A DNA stretch of 64,000 bases from Watersipora subatra (GCF_963576615.1 NC_088711.1:60368248-60432247); one strand, 5' to 3'. Positions 37,228 through 44,608 are shown, numbered from the stretch's first letter. Program-made: numbers and translations. Notes: generated by a model from the letters alone, not told the origin.

Positions 37228-37288
37228 GCGAGTTTTTGTAGGCGCTGCCACGGCTGCGGGTGTAGGAGGTTTTGCGCTAATCCAATAA
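37228..37288 (+). pseudogene. Out-of-frame hydrophobic tail of the coiled-coil protein
   Basis: Immediately after the A11 run a different frame stays open to TAA at 37286-37288 and encodes a compact Gly/Ala-rich membrane-like segment. It fits as the lost C-terminal anchor of 36868-37227. Slippage on the A-run, a real indel or a sequencing error would all explain it. Confidence 0.45.
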
Positions 37289-37361
37289 GGTAACAATTTT
37301 TGTAATCTTTGTAACAATCTTCGCAAACCTAAACAACAATTTTTGTAACAATCTTTGTAAC

Positions 37362-37387
37362 AATCTTTTATGGCGTCATAAAAGATT
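37362..37387. terminator. Hairpin between convergent genes (11-bp arms, GCGT loop)
   Basis: AATCTTTTATG and CATAAAAGATT face each other across four bases. The extended minus-strand gene ends at TAA at 37387-37389, touching this hairpin. It lies between convergent genes like the hairpins at 34536, 41670 and 44031. Confidence 0.6.
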
Positions 37388-37566
37388 TATCTGTGCTTAT
37401 TTATTTCATACGCTAACAAAGTTAATGCCGCGGCGATGATTATCCACAAGTTGCTTTCGAGATAATCTACAGCATTTTCCATCATGTGCCAAAATGCTTG
37501 TACTGCACCGGAAGTGTTTAGATATCTGTCATGAAAGTACGCGGCCAAGTCTTCCAGATTTTTCTT
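37387..37566 (-). pseudogene. Out-of-frame C-terminal extension of the coiled-coil membrane protein
   Basis: The frame displaced by minus one across the A-run near 37568 encodes NLEDLAAYFHDRYL and later a strong membrane helix ending YEINKHR. It stops exactly at the convergent hairpin, where the other genes of the element also end, which argues that this is the authentic gene end. Confidence 0.5.
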
Positions 37567-38842
37567 GATAATTTTGCCAATATTTGATAATATCCTTCGG
37601 ATCGGTAGATTTAGGAATAAGATCTTTTACCGCATCAGATCCCAACGCATTCGCTACCGCTTCGAATATGGCCGTTAAAATTCCTCCAGCGGCTAACCCA
37701 CCACCAATGCCTAAAATTAGGTTGCGCTGCTTTCGCATCTTTGCTGTATTATCCGAAAGGTCTCCTTTTAGATCACTGATTAAACCGTTTTGCGCATCCA
37801 ACTCTTCTTTTAGTTGTTGCAACTTTGCGAGTTCATTAGGAGATTTGACCTCTTTAGCATTGAGTTGTTGTATCTGCTCTGTCAGGTTCGCAGCTTTTGA
37901 CACAGCCACTGATATTTGTCCTTCTATAGTTTGAAATCTCTGATCAATAGCTACTAACTCTCGTTCCGGTAACCTTCCCCCTATATCACTCATTTCAAAT
38001 TCTTCGCGATAATTAAACTCTGATGTTTTTCTGTTACTTTTGAGCCGATCTATGAAATTTTTTGCTCGGTCTTTCACCGTGTCTCCCTGTTTAGATAGCC
38101 ATGACTTGAAGTCAGTCAAATTGCCTTGATCTGCATCCACTTCTTCATCCACCGGAGCGATGGTTCTAGCATTGACTTTTTCTACTCTTTTCGTGTATTC
38201 GTCTTTGTTCAAGCCAAAAAGTCCTTGATATTCCGCGGTTGGGATCTTTGGATTCTTGACAAAAAGCTCAGGGTTACGCACATAAGTCAACATTTGCGAG
38301 CCTTTGCTCGTTTTTACAGTGAGGCCACCGTCATCCATCGGAACAAACTTGGAATGATCTATACCAGAGTATATATCCAGCTTGGATAGTTTTACACTGA
38401 TTGTATTTTGCATGTGCGTGTCTACACCCGGCGTGTTAACGGGAGGATTAGGTACACTATCTATAGAAGAGGCGAGATAGCTATCAATTTCTTCTCGCGT
38501 AAGAAACCTTTTACTAACAAAGTCATCATAAGTACCTCCGCGCCGCCAGTATTCGTCATAAATATTTATAGCCGCATTTATTCCATCAACATCTCGGGGT
38601 TTTACGACTTCAACAATAGCCGAAAACAATCGTTTATCTACAACCCTACCTTTCCCCTTTTTTAAAATTATTTCATCAATGCTGGGCAACTCAGCTTGAG
38701 CGAGCCAATTATTCGCCTTGGATATCGCATCATTTTGTTCATGAATGCGCGGCTCGGTAAATGATGATGCGGGCTCGATAAATGATGTTTCTCCCGGGAT
38801 TTCATCGACATCGGGGTTAAAGTCTTTACCTTCCAATTCCAT
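37529..38842 (-). CDS. Coiled-coil membrane protein of the Polinton, function unknown
   Basis: The 437-residue product has an acidic N-terminal half, a long heptad-rich region (about 300-375, with QQLNAKEVKS and LKEELDAQNGLIS) and a Gly-rich membrane segment (LILGIGGGLAAGGILTAIF) near 385-405. No family was recognised. The stop at 37529 appears premature. After a short A-run at about 37566-37570 the next frame continues for about 60 codons and contains a second hydrophobic segment (LWIIIAAALTLLAYEI) ending at 37387. The gene diverges from the major capsid gene; the two start codons are 18 bp apart. Confidence 0.6.
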   Translation of the reverse strand: MELEGKDFNPDVDEIPGETSFIEPASSFTEPRIHEQNDAISKANNWLAQAELPSIDEIILKKGKGRVVDKRLFSAIVEVVKPRDVDGINAAINIYDEYWRRGGTYDDFVSKRFLTREEIDSYLASSIDSVPNPPVNTPGVDTHMQNTISVKLSKLDIYSGIDHSKFVPMDDGGLTVKTSKGSQMLTYVRNPELFVKNPKIPTAEYQGLFGLNKDEYTKRVEKVNARTIAPVDEEVDADQGNLTDFKSWLSKQGDTVKDRAKNFIDRLKSNRKTSEFNYREEFEMSDIGGRLPERELVAIDQRFQTIEGQISVAVSKAANLTEQIQQLNAKEVKSPNELAKLQQLKEELDAQNGLISDLKGDLSDNTAKMRKQRNLILGIGGGLAAGGILTAIFEAVANALGSDAVKDLIPKSTDPKDIIKYWQNYQEKSGRLGRVLS

Positions 38843-38863
38843 ATTTATTTATTATAATAAATG
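38840..38863. promoter_or_regulatory. Divergent start region of coiled-coil and capsid genes
   Basis: Between the two start codons lies only ATTTATTTATTATAATA. On the plus side it reads TATAATAAATG. On the minus side it gives TAATAAATAAATATG, a slight variant in which the ATG is shifted. It is the second shared divergent promoter of this type in the element. Confidence 0.5.
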
Positions 38864-40012
38864 TATACAGGAGAATTAAACCATAACCTGTCCGCGAGAG
38901 ACAGGCAGGGTCTAAAAGAGCACAAGATGCGCGCGCGAGTCGTGCACAATCCATCTACAGCGAGTCCTAGCGATGAGCTAGTAATTAAAATGCCCCAGCT
39001 AACGCCCAATACAGTTCTTTACCCCAAATCGCTTAATCTAACCTACAATTTCAAACTAGCCAGCGATGGAACTGAAGCGGACATTCCCGATCACCTTACA
39101 TCGGCGATCGTAGAAAAGTTTAAGATGACCATAAATGGTCAAACTATATCCGACATATCCAACTACGCTCATCTAGCGATATATAGAGAGTTTTGGCATT
39201 CGAAGCAAAAGTATACTTACGATCTTACGCATAGAGGTATTCAGTCTACAGCGACTAAAAAGAAACGACATTCAATAAACGGCGCGGCTGAAGACATTCT
39301 CGCAAAGATTCACGGTGAGAGATATTCTTTTCACCTAGGATCATTTTTGACTTACGCCGCCTTTACTCCGCAGGCGATCCAAAACAATGTAGAGTTTCAT
39401 ATCAAATTCGCCGCGGGTAAGTATACGCTGACCAACCTCTGCTTAGAATATGACTACATTTTAGAACCCAGTTTGGCTGAAGGTATTAAACAAAAATATT
39501 CTAATCATAGTCACATTATCAACGATTACAAATCTCACACGACCAAGGATATACAAAAAGAAGAGTCCGAGTTTGAAATAAACATAAACGCGAGCTATGA
39601 AAGTCTTCGAGCAATCGTGGTGTTTTTCAAGAAGGATAACTCTGTTGACACTGCATTTTGGAATCCGATGCTAAAAGATGTCGGACTAGATATAGACGAC
39701 GCAACAAACCAGCAATTTACATCAAATTACTTAGCTCCCTACTCGTATGAGAACGCGGTCAAGTACTTTGGTGATGGAGGAGAAGCGTTCATCAACCAAG
39801 AAAAATTTTACACGGACAAGTTTTGTTTAATTATAGATATGAGGACTTTAAATGATGAAAGATCGAGTGGGACGGGTCGACAGATCAAAGACTATGTCAA
39901 GCTTAAGCTATCAAAAGATGTAACGCAAGACGATGACAAAGCGTTTGTATTTCTAGTGACTGACAAACGAGTATCTTTTGTAAATAACCAACTGAGTAAT
40001 ATTGAACAATAA
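38861..40012 (+). CDS. Probable Polinton major capsid protein
   Basis: The 383-residue product shows the landmarks I associate with Polinton capsid proteins. There is a paired strand region with PNTVLYPKSLNLTYNF (about 49-64), then LTSAIVEKFKMTINGQTI, an IYREFWHSKQKYTYD motif, a LGSFLTYAAFTPQAIQNNVE segment, and near the C-terminus IIDMRTLNDERSSGTGR followed by VFLVTDKRVSFVNNQL. Such proteins fold as double jelly rolls and form hexon-like trimers. No break is visible in this gene. Its stop TAA abuts the ATG of the ATPase (CAATAAATG), so the two are probably one late transcription unit or share a junction signal. Confidence 0.65.
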   Translation: MYTGELNHNLSARDRQGLKEHKMRARVVHNPSTASPSDELVIKMPQLTPNTVLYPKSLNLTYNFKLASDGTEADIPDHLTSAIVEKFKMTINGQTISDISNYAHLAIYREFWHSKQKYTYDLTHRGIQSTATKKKRHSINGAAEDILAKIHGERYSFHLGSFLTYAAFTPQAIQNNVEFHIKFAAGKYTLTNLCLEYDYILEPSLAEGIKQKYSNHSHIINDYKSHTTKDIQKEESEFEININASYESLRAIVVFFKKDNSVDTAFWNPMLKDVGLDIDDATNQQFTSNYLAPYSYENAVKYFGDGGEAFINQEKFYTDKFCLIIDMRTLNDERSSGTGRQIKDYVKLKLSKDVTQDDDKAFVFLVTDKRVSFVNNQLSNIEQ

Positions 40013-40615
40013 ATGGACAATTTACTTCCAAAGCATCCGCACAACGCAATCATTTGCGGATGAACAAACTCGGGTAAGACTTATCACGCGCTAAGTGTAA
40101 TTGAAAGGTATTACCTTCATGCTTTTGATCACATTTTTATCATCTGCCCCACATTCCATGACAACAAGACTTACAATCGTCCTTGGCTGAATAGGTGCAC
40201 AGTTTTGTGCAACGGTAACTTGGTTGACAACCTAGAAAGCCTGATCAAGTGACACTCCAAAGGCGGCCAACTGTCGGGTAAAAAGTCGCTCATCATCATT
40301 GACGACTGCAGCGCGGAAAAGGACCTCAACAAACACCGCACATCACTCAGCAAGATCGCTTTTAGCGGGCGCCATGCCAACCTAACCACTTGGTTCATAA
40401 CGCAGCGCTACGTTTCGGCTCCCAAAGATTTTAGAGAAAATATTCATTGGGTCTTGGTAACCAAAAACGCTTGTAAAAAGTCTTTTGAGACTCTTACCAG
40501 CGAGAATGACATTATCCCGTCAGAGCGCCACGTTGAAATAAAGGCTGGACTAGTAAATACTTTTATGCTGTTTGTCAACACTGACCTCGGACAGTATTTG
40601 ATCCTTAGCAAATGA
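40013..40615 (+). pseudogene. Packaging ATPase (FtsK/HerA type) with two in-frame TGA codons
   Basis: The frame is 201 codons and keeps its phase from ATG to TGA. The N-terminal region has the P-loop (TNSGKT at residues 18-23). Walker B is SLIIIDD (about 92-98), and SGRHANLTTWFITQR further on is the conserved sensor region of Polinton and adintovirus ATPases. TGA codons interrupt it at 40061-40063, directly before the P-loop core, and at 40250-40252. Both are single substitutions from sense codons and no indel is present. The gene follows the capsid gene with no spacing and overlaps the next gene at its own stop. Its family role is to drive genome packaging into virions. Confidence 0.85.
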
Positions 40616-41205
40616 TTGAACAAATATTCTACGCGACGGGTTCACTCTGCTTTTCTCTCGGGAGCTTTGTAATCATCAAGTGCTACCTGACATGGAAACG
40701 GTTGTATAATAAAATGGAACCGACAATTTCACTACCGGAGCAGGCTGAGGAGACATCAGTACATGATGCCAACTATCGAACAAGGCTGGTAAAGGCACGC
40801 GTCAAGACGGAAGAAGACCTTGCCAAAATGTCAGAGCAGGAAGTTAAAAAGTTATATCTCAAACACGAGCAGAGCATCATTGACAACGTTGCCGGTAACG
40901 TATCCAAGGTGTTCGCCAAACTCTGGACAAAATCTGTGTCTAGAGCCGTGTCTGTAGATGAGGTGGAACTGGAAGCTGAACTAAACAAAGACGTCTTTGT
41001 CGAGGCATTCCTCAAAGAATATTTCCCGCCATTCTACTACGACTATGGAATGTATTTGGCCCTTTTCTCAGTACTGCTCACTACTGCCAACCACATCGAC
41101 TACAAGTGGGTAGGAAATTCTCTAGAAATAAATGACAACGGTCAAGAAAAACCCCAAGAGGATGACGCCGATGCAGACTCCTCTAGAACCTCTGAGCGAC
41201 ATTAG
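40612..41205 (+). CDS. Membrane-anchored Polinton protein, function unknown
   Basis: The 197-residue product starts inside the stop of the ATPase (ATGA overlap). It has an N-terminal hydrophobic segment (FYATGSLCFSLGSFVIIKCY), a charged helical middle and a second moderately hydrophobic stretch (YGMYLALFSVLLTTANH, about 147-163), then an acidic tail. No family was recognised. Close packing in the plus-strand late block suggests a virion or assembly role. An internal ATG preceded by TAATAAA lies near 40714 and could be the true start, in which case the first hydrophobic segment would be lost. Confidence 0.5.
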   Translation: MIEQIFYATGSLCFSLGSFVIIKCYLTWKRLYNKMEPTISLPEQAEETSVHDANYRTRLVKARVKTEEDLAKMSEQEVKKLYLKHEQSIIDNVAGNVSKVFAKLWTKSVSRAVSVDEVELEAELNKDVFVEAFLKEYFPPFYYDYGMYLALFSVLLTTANHIDYKWVGNSLEINDNGQEKPQEDDADADSSRTSERH

Positions 41206-41428
41206 CGATGAGCTCTCCGCGATAACCCAGGAAACTGAACATCCCAAAGAAACTGAACACGCGTGGACAACCGTCGGTCTCGCTATAGCTCTACTGTTGA
41301 TAGGTTGGCAATGGTACACAAAGCCACTAACACTAACGTCTACACCAACTCCCACACCAAAGCCTACACCAACTCCCACTGAGCCAAAGCCTACACCAAC
41401 TCCCGCCGTAAAAGCGAGAATATTCTAG
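41132..41428 (+). CDS. Small single-pass protein with Pro/Thr tail
   Basis: The 98-residue product overlaps the previous gene by 74 bp and starts at AATAAATG. It has an acidic N-terminus, one membrane segment (TVGLAIALLLIGWQWY, about 47-62) and a tail of TPTPKP repeats. This layout (membrane helix next to a Pro-rich stalk) echoes the larger minus-strand protein 34558-35979. The function is unknown. Confidence 0.5.
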   Translation: MTTVKKNPKRMTPMQTPLEPLSDISDELSAITQETEHPKETEHAWTTVGLAIALLLIGWQWYTKPLTLTSTPTPTPKPTPTPTEPKPTPTPAVKARIF

Positions 41429-41436
41429 TATAATAA

Positions 41437-41670
41437 ATGGCGCAGATGAACAACACTCTCAATGATATTGGTAACGCGCTGTACCAAAGCGCTTTGTTAG
41501 CTACAGGGTTAGTAGTCACTAGAAAAGCGGTTAAAGAACTGGGTTTCAAGGACAGATCCGTCGAAATGAAGGTCAAGAGTCTTGGCATGTTGTCCGCAGA
41601 AATTGCAATGGCTAGCTTTGTTCTGAAGAAACTACAGGACGCCGGACTGCCCGCAAACGTATTTAAATAA
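41437..41670 (+). CDS. Small hydrophobic Polinton protein, function unknown
   Basis: The 77-residue product starts at TATAATAAATG and consists of two helical stretches, ALYQSALLATGLVVTRKAV and LGMLSAEIAMASFVLKKLQD. Proteins of this size and pattern (two amphipathic or membrane helices ending near 'LxxxGLP') are known from other Polintons without assigned function. Its stop TAA forms the edge of the 30-bp palindrome that follows. Confidence 0.55.
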   Translation: MAQMNNTLNDIGNALYQSALLATGLVVTRKAVKELGFKDRSVEMKVKSLGMLSAEIAMASFVLKKLQDAGLPANVFK

Positions 41671-41699
41671 AAATTTTATACTCGCGAGTATAAAATTTT
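41670..41699. terminator. 30-bp perfect palindrome between convergent genes
   Basis: The 15-bp half-site AAAATTTTATACTCG is followed directly by its reverse complement. It starts in the stop codon of 41437-41670 and ends 7 bp before the stop of the facing minus-strand gene. It shares the TTTTATAC core with the hairpin at 34536. Confidence 0.65.
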
Positions 41700-41706
41700 G
41701 CGAGGT

Positions 41707-42118
41707 TTACTGTGCAGCTTCTTTTGCGCCAGGCATACGCTGAAGCAGCTGCTGAGTTAGCTCTTCTTTAGCCTCCGCTCTTATTTTGTCAACGTCAAAA
41801 GACTCGAGCTCGCGACGTACGGCATTGTATTCATTCACAATGTCCTCAAACTCCGTGTCATTAATAAAGTTATCATCCAGCACGCGTGAGATCTTTTTGT
41901 TTAGCACAAATATGCCAGTGCACAGAATGGCGTGCTTCTTGGCATGCTTGACCTTTTTCTTGGCGCAGTGCTTCGCTATGGGTGTCAGTACCGCAGCCAT
42001 CAGACCTGACGCAACACCTAGACCCGTTAGTACCACACCAATGGGCAGCCCTACTATAGTAAGGGATGTAGCGATACCAGTCGGCTGTCGGCAGTTTGGG
42101 ATATATTTTTTCCGTCAT
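41707..42118 (-). CDS. Small Polinton membrane protein, frame broken near its start
   Basis: The main frame (41707-42036 and a little upstream) encodes a Gly-rich hydrophobic segment (SLTIVGLPIGVVLTGLGVAS) and a basic stretch (KHCAKKKVKHAKKHA). An acidic helical part (NDTEFEDIVNEYNAVRR) completes it. Similar proteins recur in animal Polintons. The main frame has no ATG at its upstream end. A good AATAAATG start at 42118 opens another frame (MTEKIYP), with a run of six A/T at 42106-42111 between them. This looks like a gene with an indel in that run. The start abuts the integrase stop (CAATAAATG). Confidence 0.55.
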
Positions 42119-43060
42119 TTATTGTATATCTAATCCCTCTGTATCGGGTGGTACAACTTGCAGCTGCTCTGCAGTAAACGTTTGGTCATCAATGCCTTGG
42201 AGCGTGTACACGGATGGTTGATTCTCAGCTGAACAAATCTCATCTATGGTGTATACGTTTACCGACCAAATGGCATCAGTGGCTCTGTACCGCGTGTCAT
42301 TGTGCTCTTCTCCGGGTTTGTACAAATACCGCACCAATGAGTCTATCGGCAAGTCTTCAGTGACCTCATCATACTCGGGTTGTGTTACACTGTCATGTTT
42401 TATAGCATCCACCGGTTTCATATTTATCATACTAGTTTCTTCATCATTTATCGCAGCCACTACACCTGGCAACCTTTTTACCCACTCTCGGTTGGTCTTG
42501 TCAGTTTTAATTTCCTCAGCGTACTGGTGAGCGAACAACCTTTCAGACAACGTTCTATTAAAACGCTCTACAAACACTACCTTTTTCTTATTAAGGCTTC
42601 TAGATATTTTTATGCCTTTCTCGTTAATCAGTTCTGTGAAAGTTCCCATAAACTCACGCCCCTTGTCAGACATTATTTCTTTTGGATATTCCAGTAGTGA
42701 CCTATTATATATACATCTAATAGCCTCAACCGTATCAGCCGCTGTTTTCTTTTTTAGTGGCTCCGCCTCTTTGTACCTAGAAGCGATGTCCACCACTGTC
42801 AGCGCGTACCTGTACCCCTTGTCAACGGGAAGACTCAACAAATCAATCTGGTGAGTATGGTTAGGCTTATTTTGGGTGTAATGCGGAAAATTCACACCCT
42901 TGGGCTTTGGTTTATAAATTTGATAGACCGGCCGTCGGTCAAGCCAGTGCTGGATCTGGCTTTGCTTTAACTCGGGAATTTTTGTACGCAATTTCTTCGC
43001 GGCAGTCTTACCACGCTGATAGCCAGACGGCGAATAATATAGTTTCTTTAGCTTGTCCAT
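42119..43060 (-). CDS. Polinton integrase (retrovirus-like, rve)
   Basis: The 313-residue product is an intact DDE integrase that would join element ends to target DNA. Catalytic residues are D73 (HQIDLL), D132 (IMSDKGREF) and E165 (FVERFNRTL). RNase-H-fold strands around YALTVVDIASRYKEAEPL support this, and a C-terminal SH3-like region ends in YTLQGIDDQTFTAEQLQVV. A clear HHCC zinc finger is not visible at the N-terminus. Length is normal for Polinton integrases. The start lies in AATAAATG, 162 bp from the divergent RING gene, with a 43-bp repeat cluster between. The stop is immediately followed by the next minus-strand start. Confidence 0.92.
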   Translation of the reverse strand: MDKLKKLYYSPSGYQRGKTAAKKLRTKIPELKQSQIQHWLDRRPVYQIYKPKPKGVNFPHYTQNKPNHTHQIDLLSLPVDKGYRYALTVVDIASRYKEAEPLKKKTAADTVEAIRCIYNRSLLEYPKEIMSDKGREFMGTFTELINEKGIKISRSLNKKKVVFVERFNRTLSERLFAHQYAEEIKTDKTNREWVKRLPGVVAAINDEETSMINMKPVDAIKHDSVTQPEYDEVTEDLPIDSLVRYLYKPGEEHNDTRYRATDAIWSVNVYTIDEICSAENQPSVYTLQGIDDQTFTAEQLQVVPPDTEGLDIQ

Positions 43061-43222
43061 TTATTTTATGTCAACGGATTTTAAAATTGGTTGACGGATT
43101 TTATTTATTTATGTCGACGGATTTTAAAATTGGTTGACGGATTTTATTTATTTATGTCAACGGATTTTATTGTATGTCGACGAAATTTTGAATGATTAAG
43201 GGTTAAACATTTTGTATAATAA
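43061..43222. promoter_or_regulatory. 43-bp iterated region between integrase and RING genes
   Basis: ATGTCRACGGATTTTAAAAT recurs at 43068 and 43111, exactly 43 bp apart. Shorter copies of its first part lie at 43154 and 43174. Each full unit contains an inverted pair GTCAAC...GTTGAC around ATTTTAAAAT. The cluster fills the only long divergent spacer of the element and ends in TATAATAAATG of the RING gene. It could bind a regulator or serve in replication. No protein is encoded. Confidence 0.6.
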
Positions 43223-43999
43223 ATGGAAAGGAGAAATAGACAACAACAAATAGAGCAGAAAGCAAGAGAATTGGCTATAGAAGGCTATCAGGGTATGAGC
43301 AACAATGAGCTAGGAAAAGCAATACAGCGAGCTCACTGTGAAGGTCAAGCGAGAAAGTTTGAAATAGAAGGCTATCAGCAAATGGATAAAAAAGAGCTAA
43401 GAAATGCTACAAAAAAAGCTAAGAAAAAAGCTAGAAAAGCAAGAAGATTGCGAGCACAGTTTGAGAGTGATATGGAAGAATTGAATTTACAAGACTACCA
43501 ACAAATGAGCATTGATGATATAAGAAATATTTACATAAGAGCATGGCGTGATTATTGGCAGTATGATGGAAAATATGCACTAAGACCTGTGATATTATCT
43601 CATCCAAGCTTGCGAGTGTACTGTCAACAGCAAGCACAGAGACTAAACATACTAGACTATCACAATATAAGCAATGAAACTCTAGGAAGTGTTATATCGC
43701 CAGCACTGCTTCAAGAAGAACGAGAAAGAGGAAGAGCACAGAGTATTGTAATTGATATGAGTTTCTGGCTTGCATACCGTAATTTTTTAGATGCCATAAC
43801 TTACCGTGTACGGAATGAGCGTGCAATAGAACCTATAGTACTTACCTCTGCAGAAGCAAAAGATCCATGCTCTATATGCTTAGCTGATATTTCAAAAGCG
43901 GTGGGTACACTTTGCAAGCATATATTTCATAAAGAATGCATAGAGGAATGGGCTAAAAACTCAAGCATATGTCCAATGTGTAGACAATCATTGCATTAG
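43223..43999 (+). CDS. RING-H2 finger protein with four SAP-like repeats
   Basis: The 258-residue product ends in a complete RING-H2 domain (about 214-258): CSIC, then CKHIFHKEC and CPMC, giving the C3H2C3 ligand order of E3 ubiquitin ligases. Upstream are four copies of a short module at about 14-34 (LAIEGYQGMSNNEL), 44-64 (FEIEGYQQMDKKEL), 84-104 (LNLQDYQQMSIDDI) and 140-160 (LNILDYHNISNETL). The same module occurs in the neighbouring pseudogene 44053-44564 and, more distantly, in 30267-31331. RING genes are not part of the core Polinton set, so this is probably accessory cargo. A role in modifying host or element proteins is inference. The gene is unbroken and starts at TATAATAAATG. Confidence 0.85.
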   Translation: MERRNRQQQIEQKARELAIEGYQGMSNNELGKAIQRAHCEGQARKFEIEGYQQMDKKELRNATKKAKKKARKARRLRAQFESDMEELNLQDYQQMSIDDIRNIYIRAWRDYWQYDGKYALRPVILSHPSLRVYCQQQAQRLNILDYHNISNETLGSVISPALLQEERERGRAQSIVIDMSFWLAYRNFLDAITYRVRNERAIEPIVLTSAEAKDPCSICLADISKAVGTLCKHIFHKECIEEWAKNSSICPMCRQSLH

Positions 44000-44030
44000 T
44001 TTTTATATGCAAGAATTGTCAGTCGCACTG

Positions 44031-44050
44031 GTTTTGCATGCATGCAAAAC
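44031..44050. terminator. 20-bp perfect palindrome between convergent genes
   Basis: GTTTTGCATGCATGCAAAAC is self-complementary. It lies between the stop of the RING gene (43999) and the stop of the facing pseudogene (44053), matching the position of the other three convergent palindromes. Confidence 0.6.
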
Positions 44051-44052
44051 AT

Positions 44053-44564
44053 CTAAGCGCATAAGAAATCAATCACCCTTTCTTTATTCATCGTAACCGA
44101 ATCTTTACTAAACTCTAACCCATTAAATTTCATACCATCCAGCTTATGAAATGAAGCGAGTAGCTCCTCCTTACTCATATTTTCATTATCCGGCAACATA
44201 TTCACCCATAATTCTTTGTCAAAAACAAACCCTTCAAGTTCATTACATAGAACCTCTGCTTCCTCCTTACTCTATTTATTTGACCATATAATGCATTCAT
44301 CAACTCTGAATCACTCATGTTCTGGTAGCCTTCTATTCCACATTCTTGAGCTCTTTGTTTTATTCTAGCTGAAAATAACGCCATTTCCAACTCTGTATCA
44401 CTCATGTTCTGGTAGCCTTCGATTTCAAATTTCTGCGCTTCCTGCTAAGAGCGCGTTCTATCTACCTTTTTTGTGAAAGCTCCTCTGTAAGGTGGAGAAT
44501 TCATAATAAGTTTCATTGTATTACCTTCCTTGGGGAAAATTGCGATACTCGTATTCTTGTCCAT
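44053..44564 (-). pseudogene. Broken gene with SAP-like repeats, relative of the RING gene
   Basis: A strong AATAAATG start at 44564 opens a frame (MDKNTSIAIFPKEGN) that meets TAG after 40 codons. The same frame then continues with FEIEGYQNMSDTEL and CGIEGYQNMSDSEL, nearly identical to modules in the RING protein. It later shifts, near 44275, into another frame that ends at 44053 with ERVIDFLCA. The total span of 512 bp is not a multiple of three. No RING is present. It was probably a second member of the module family, now with a stop and a frameshift. The original function is unknown. Confidence 0.65.
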
Positions 44565-44608
44565 TTATTATATAAAACCTTTAAGCCTGTTGGTTTTAAA
44601 AATGACTG

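Noticed and set aside
40061..40252. TGA recoded as an amino acid in this genome
   Set aside because: TGA terminates other frames where homology ends (for example at 40613-40615), and the RING, integrase and capsid genes have no internal TGA.
44053..44564. Second RING-type gene
   Set aside because: The shared part is only the SAP-like module; no Cys/His RING pattern is found in any frame of this stretch.
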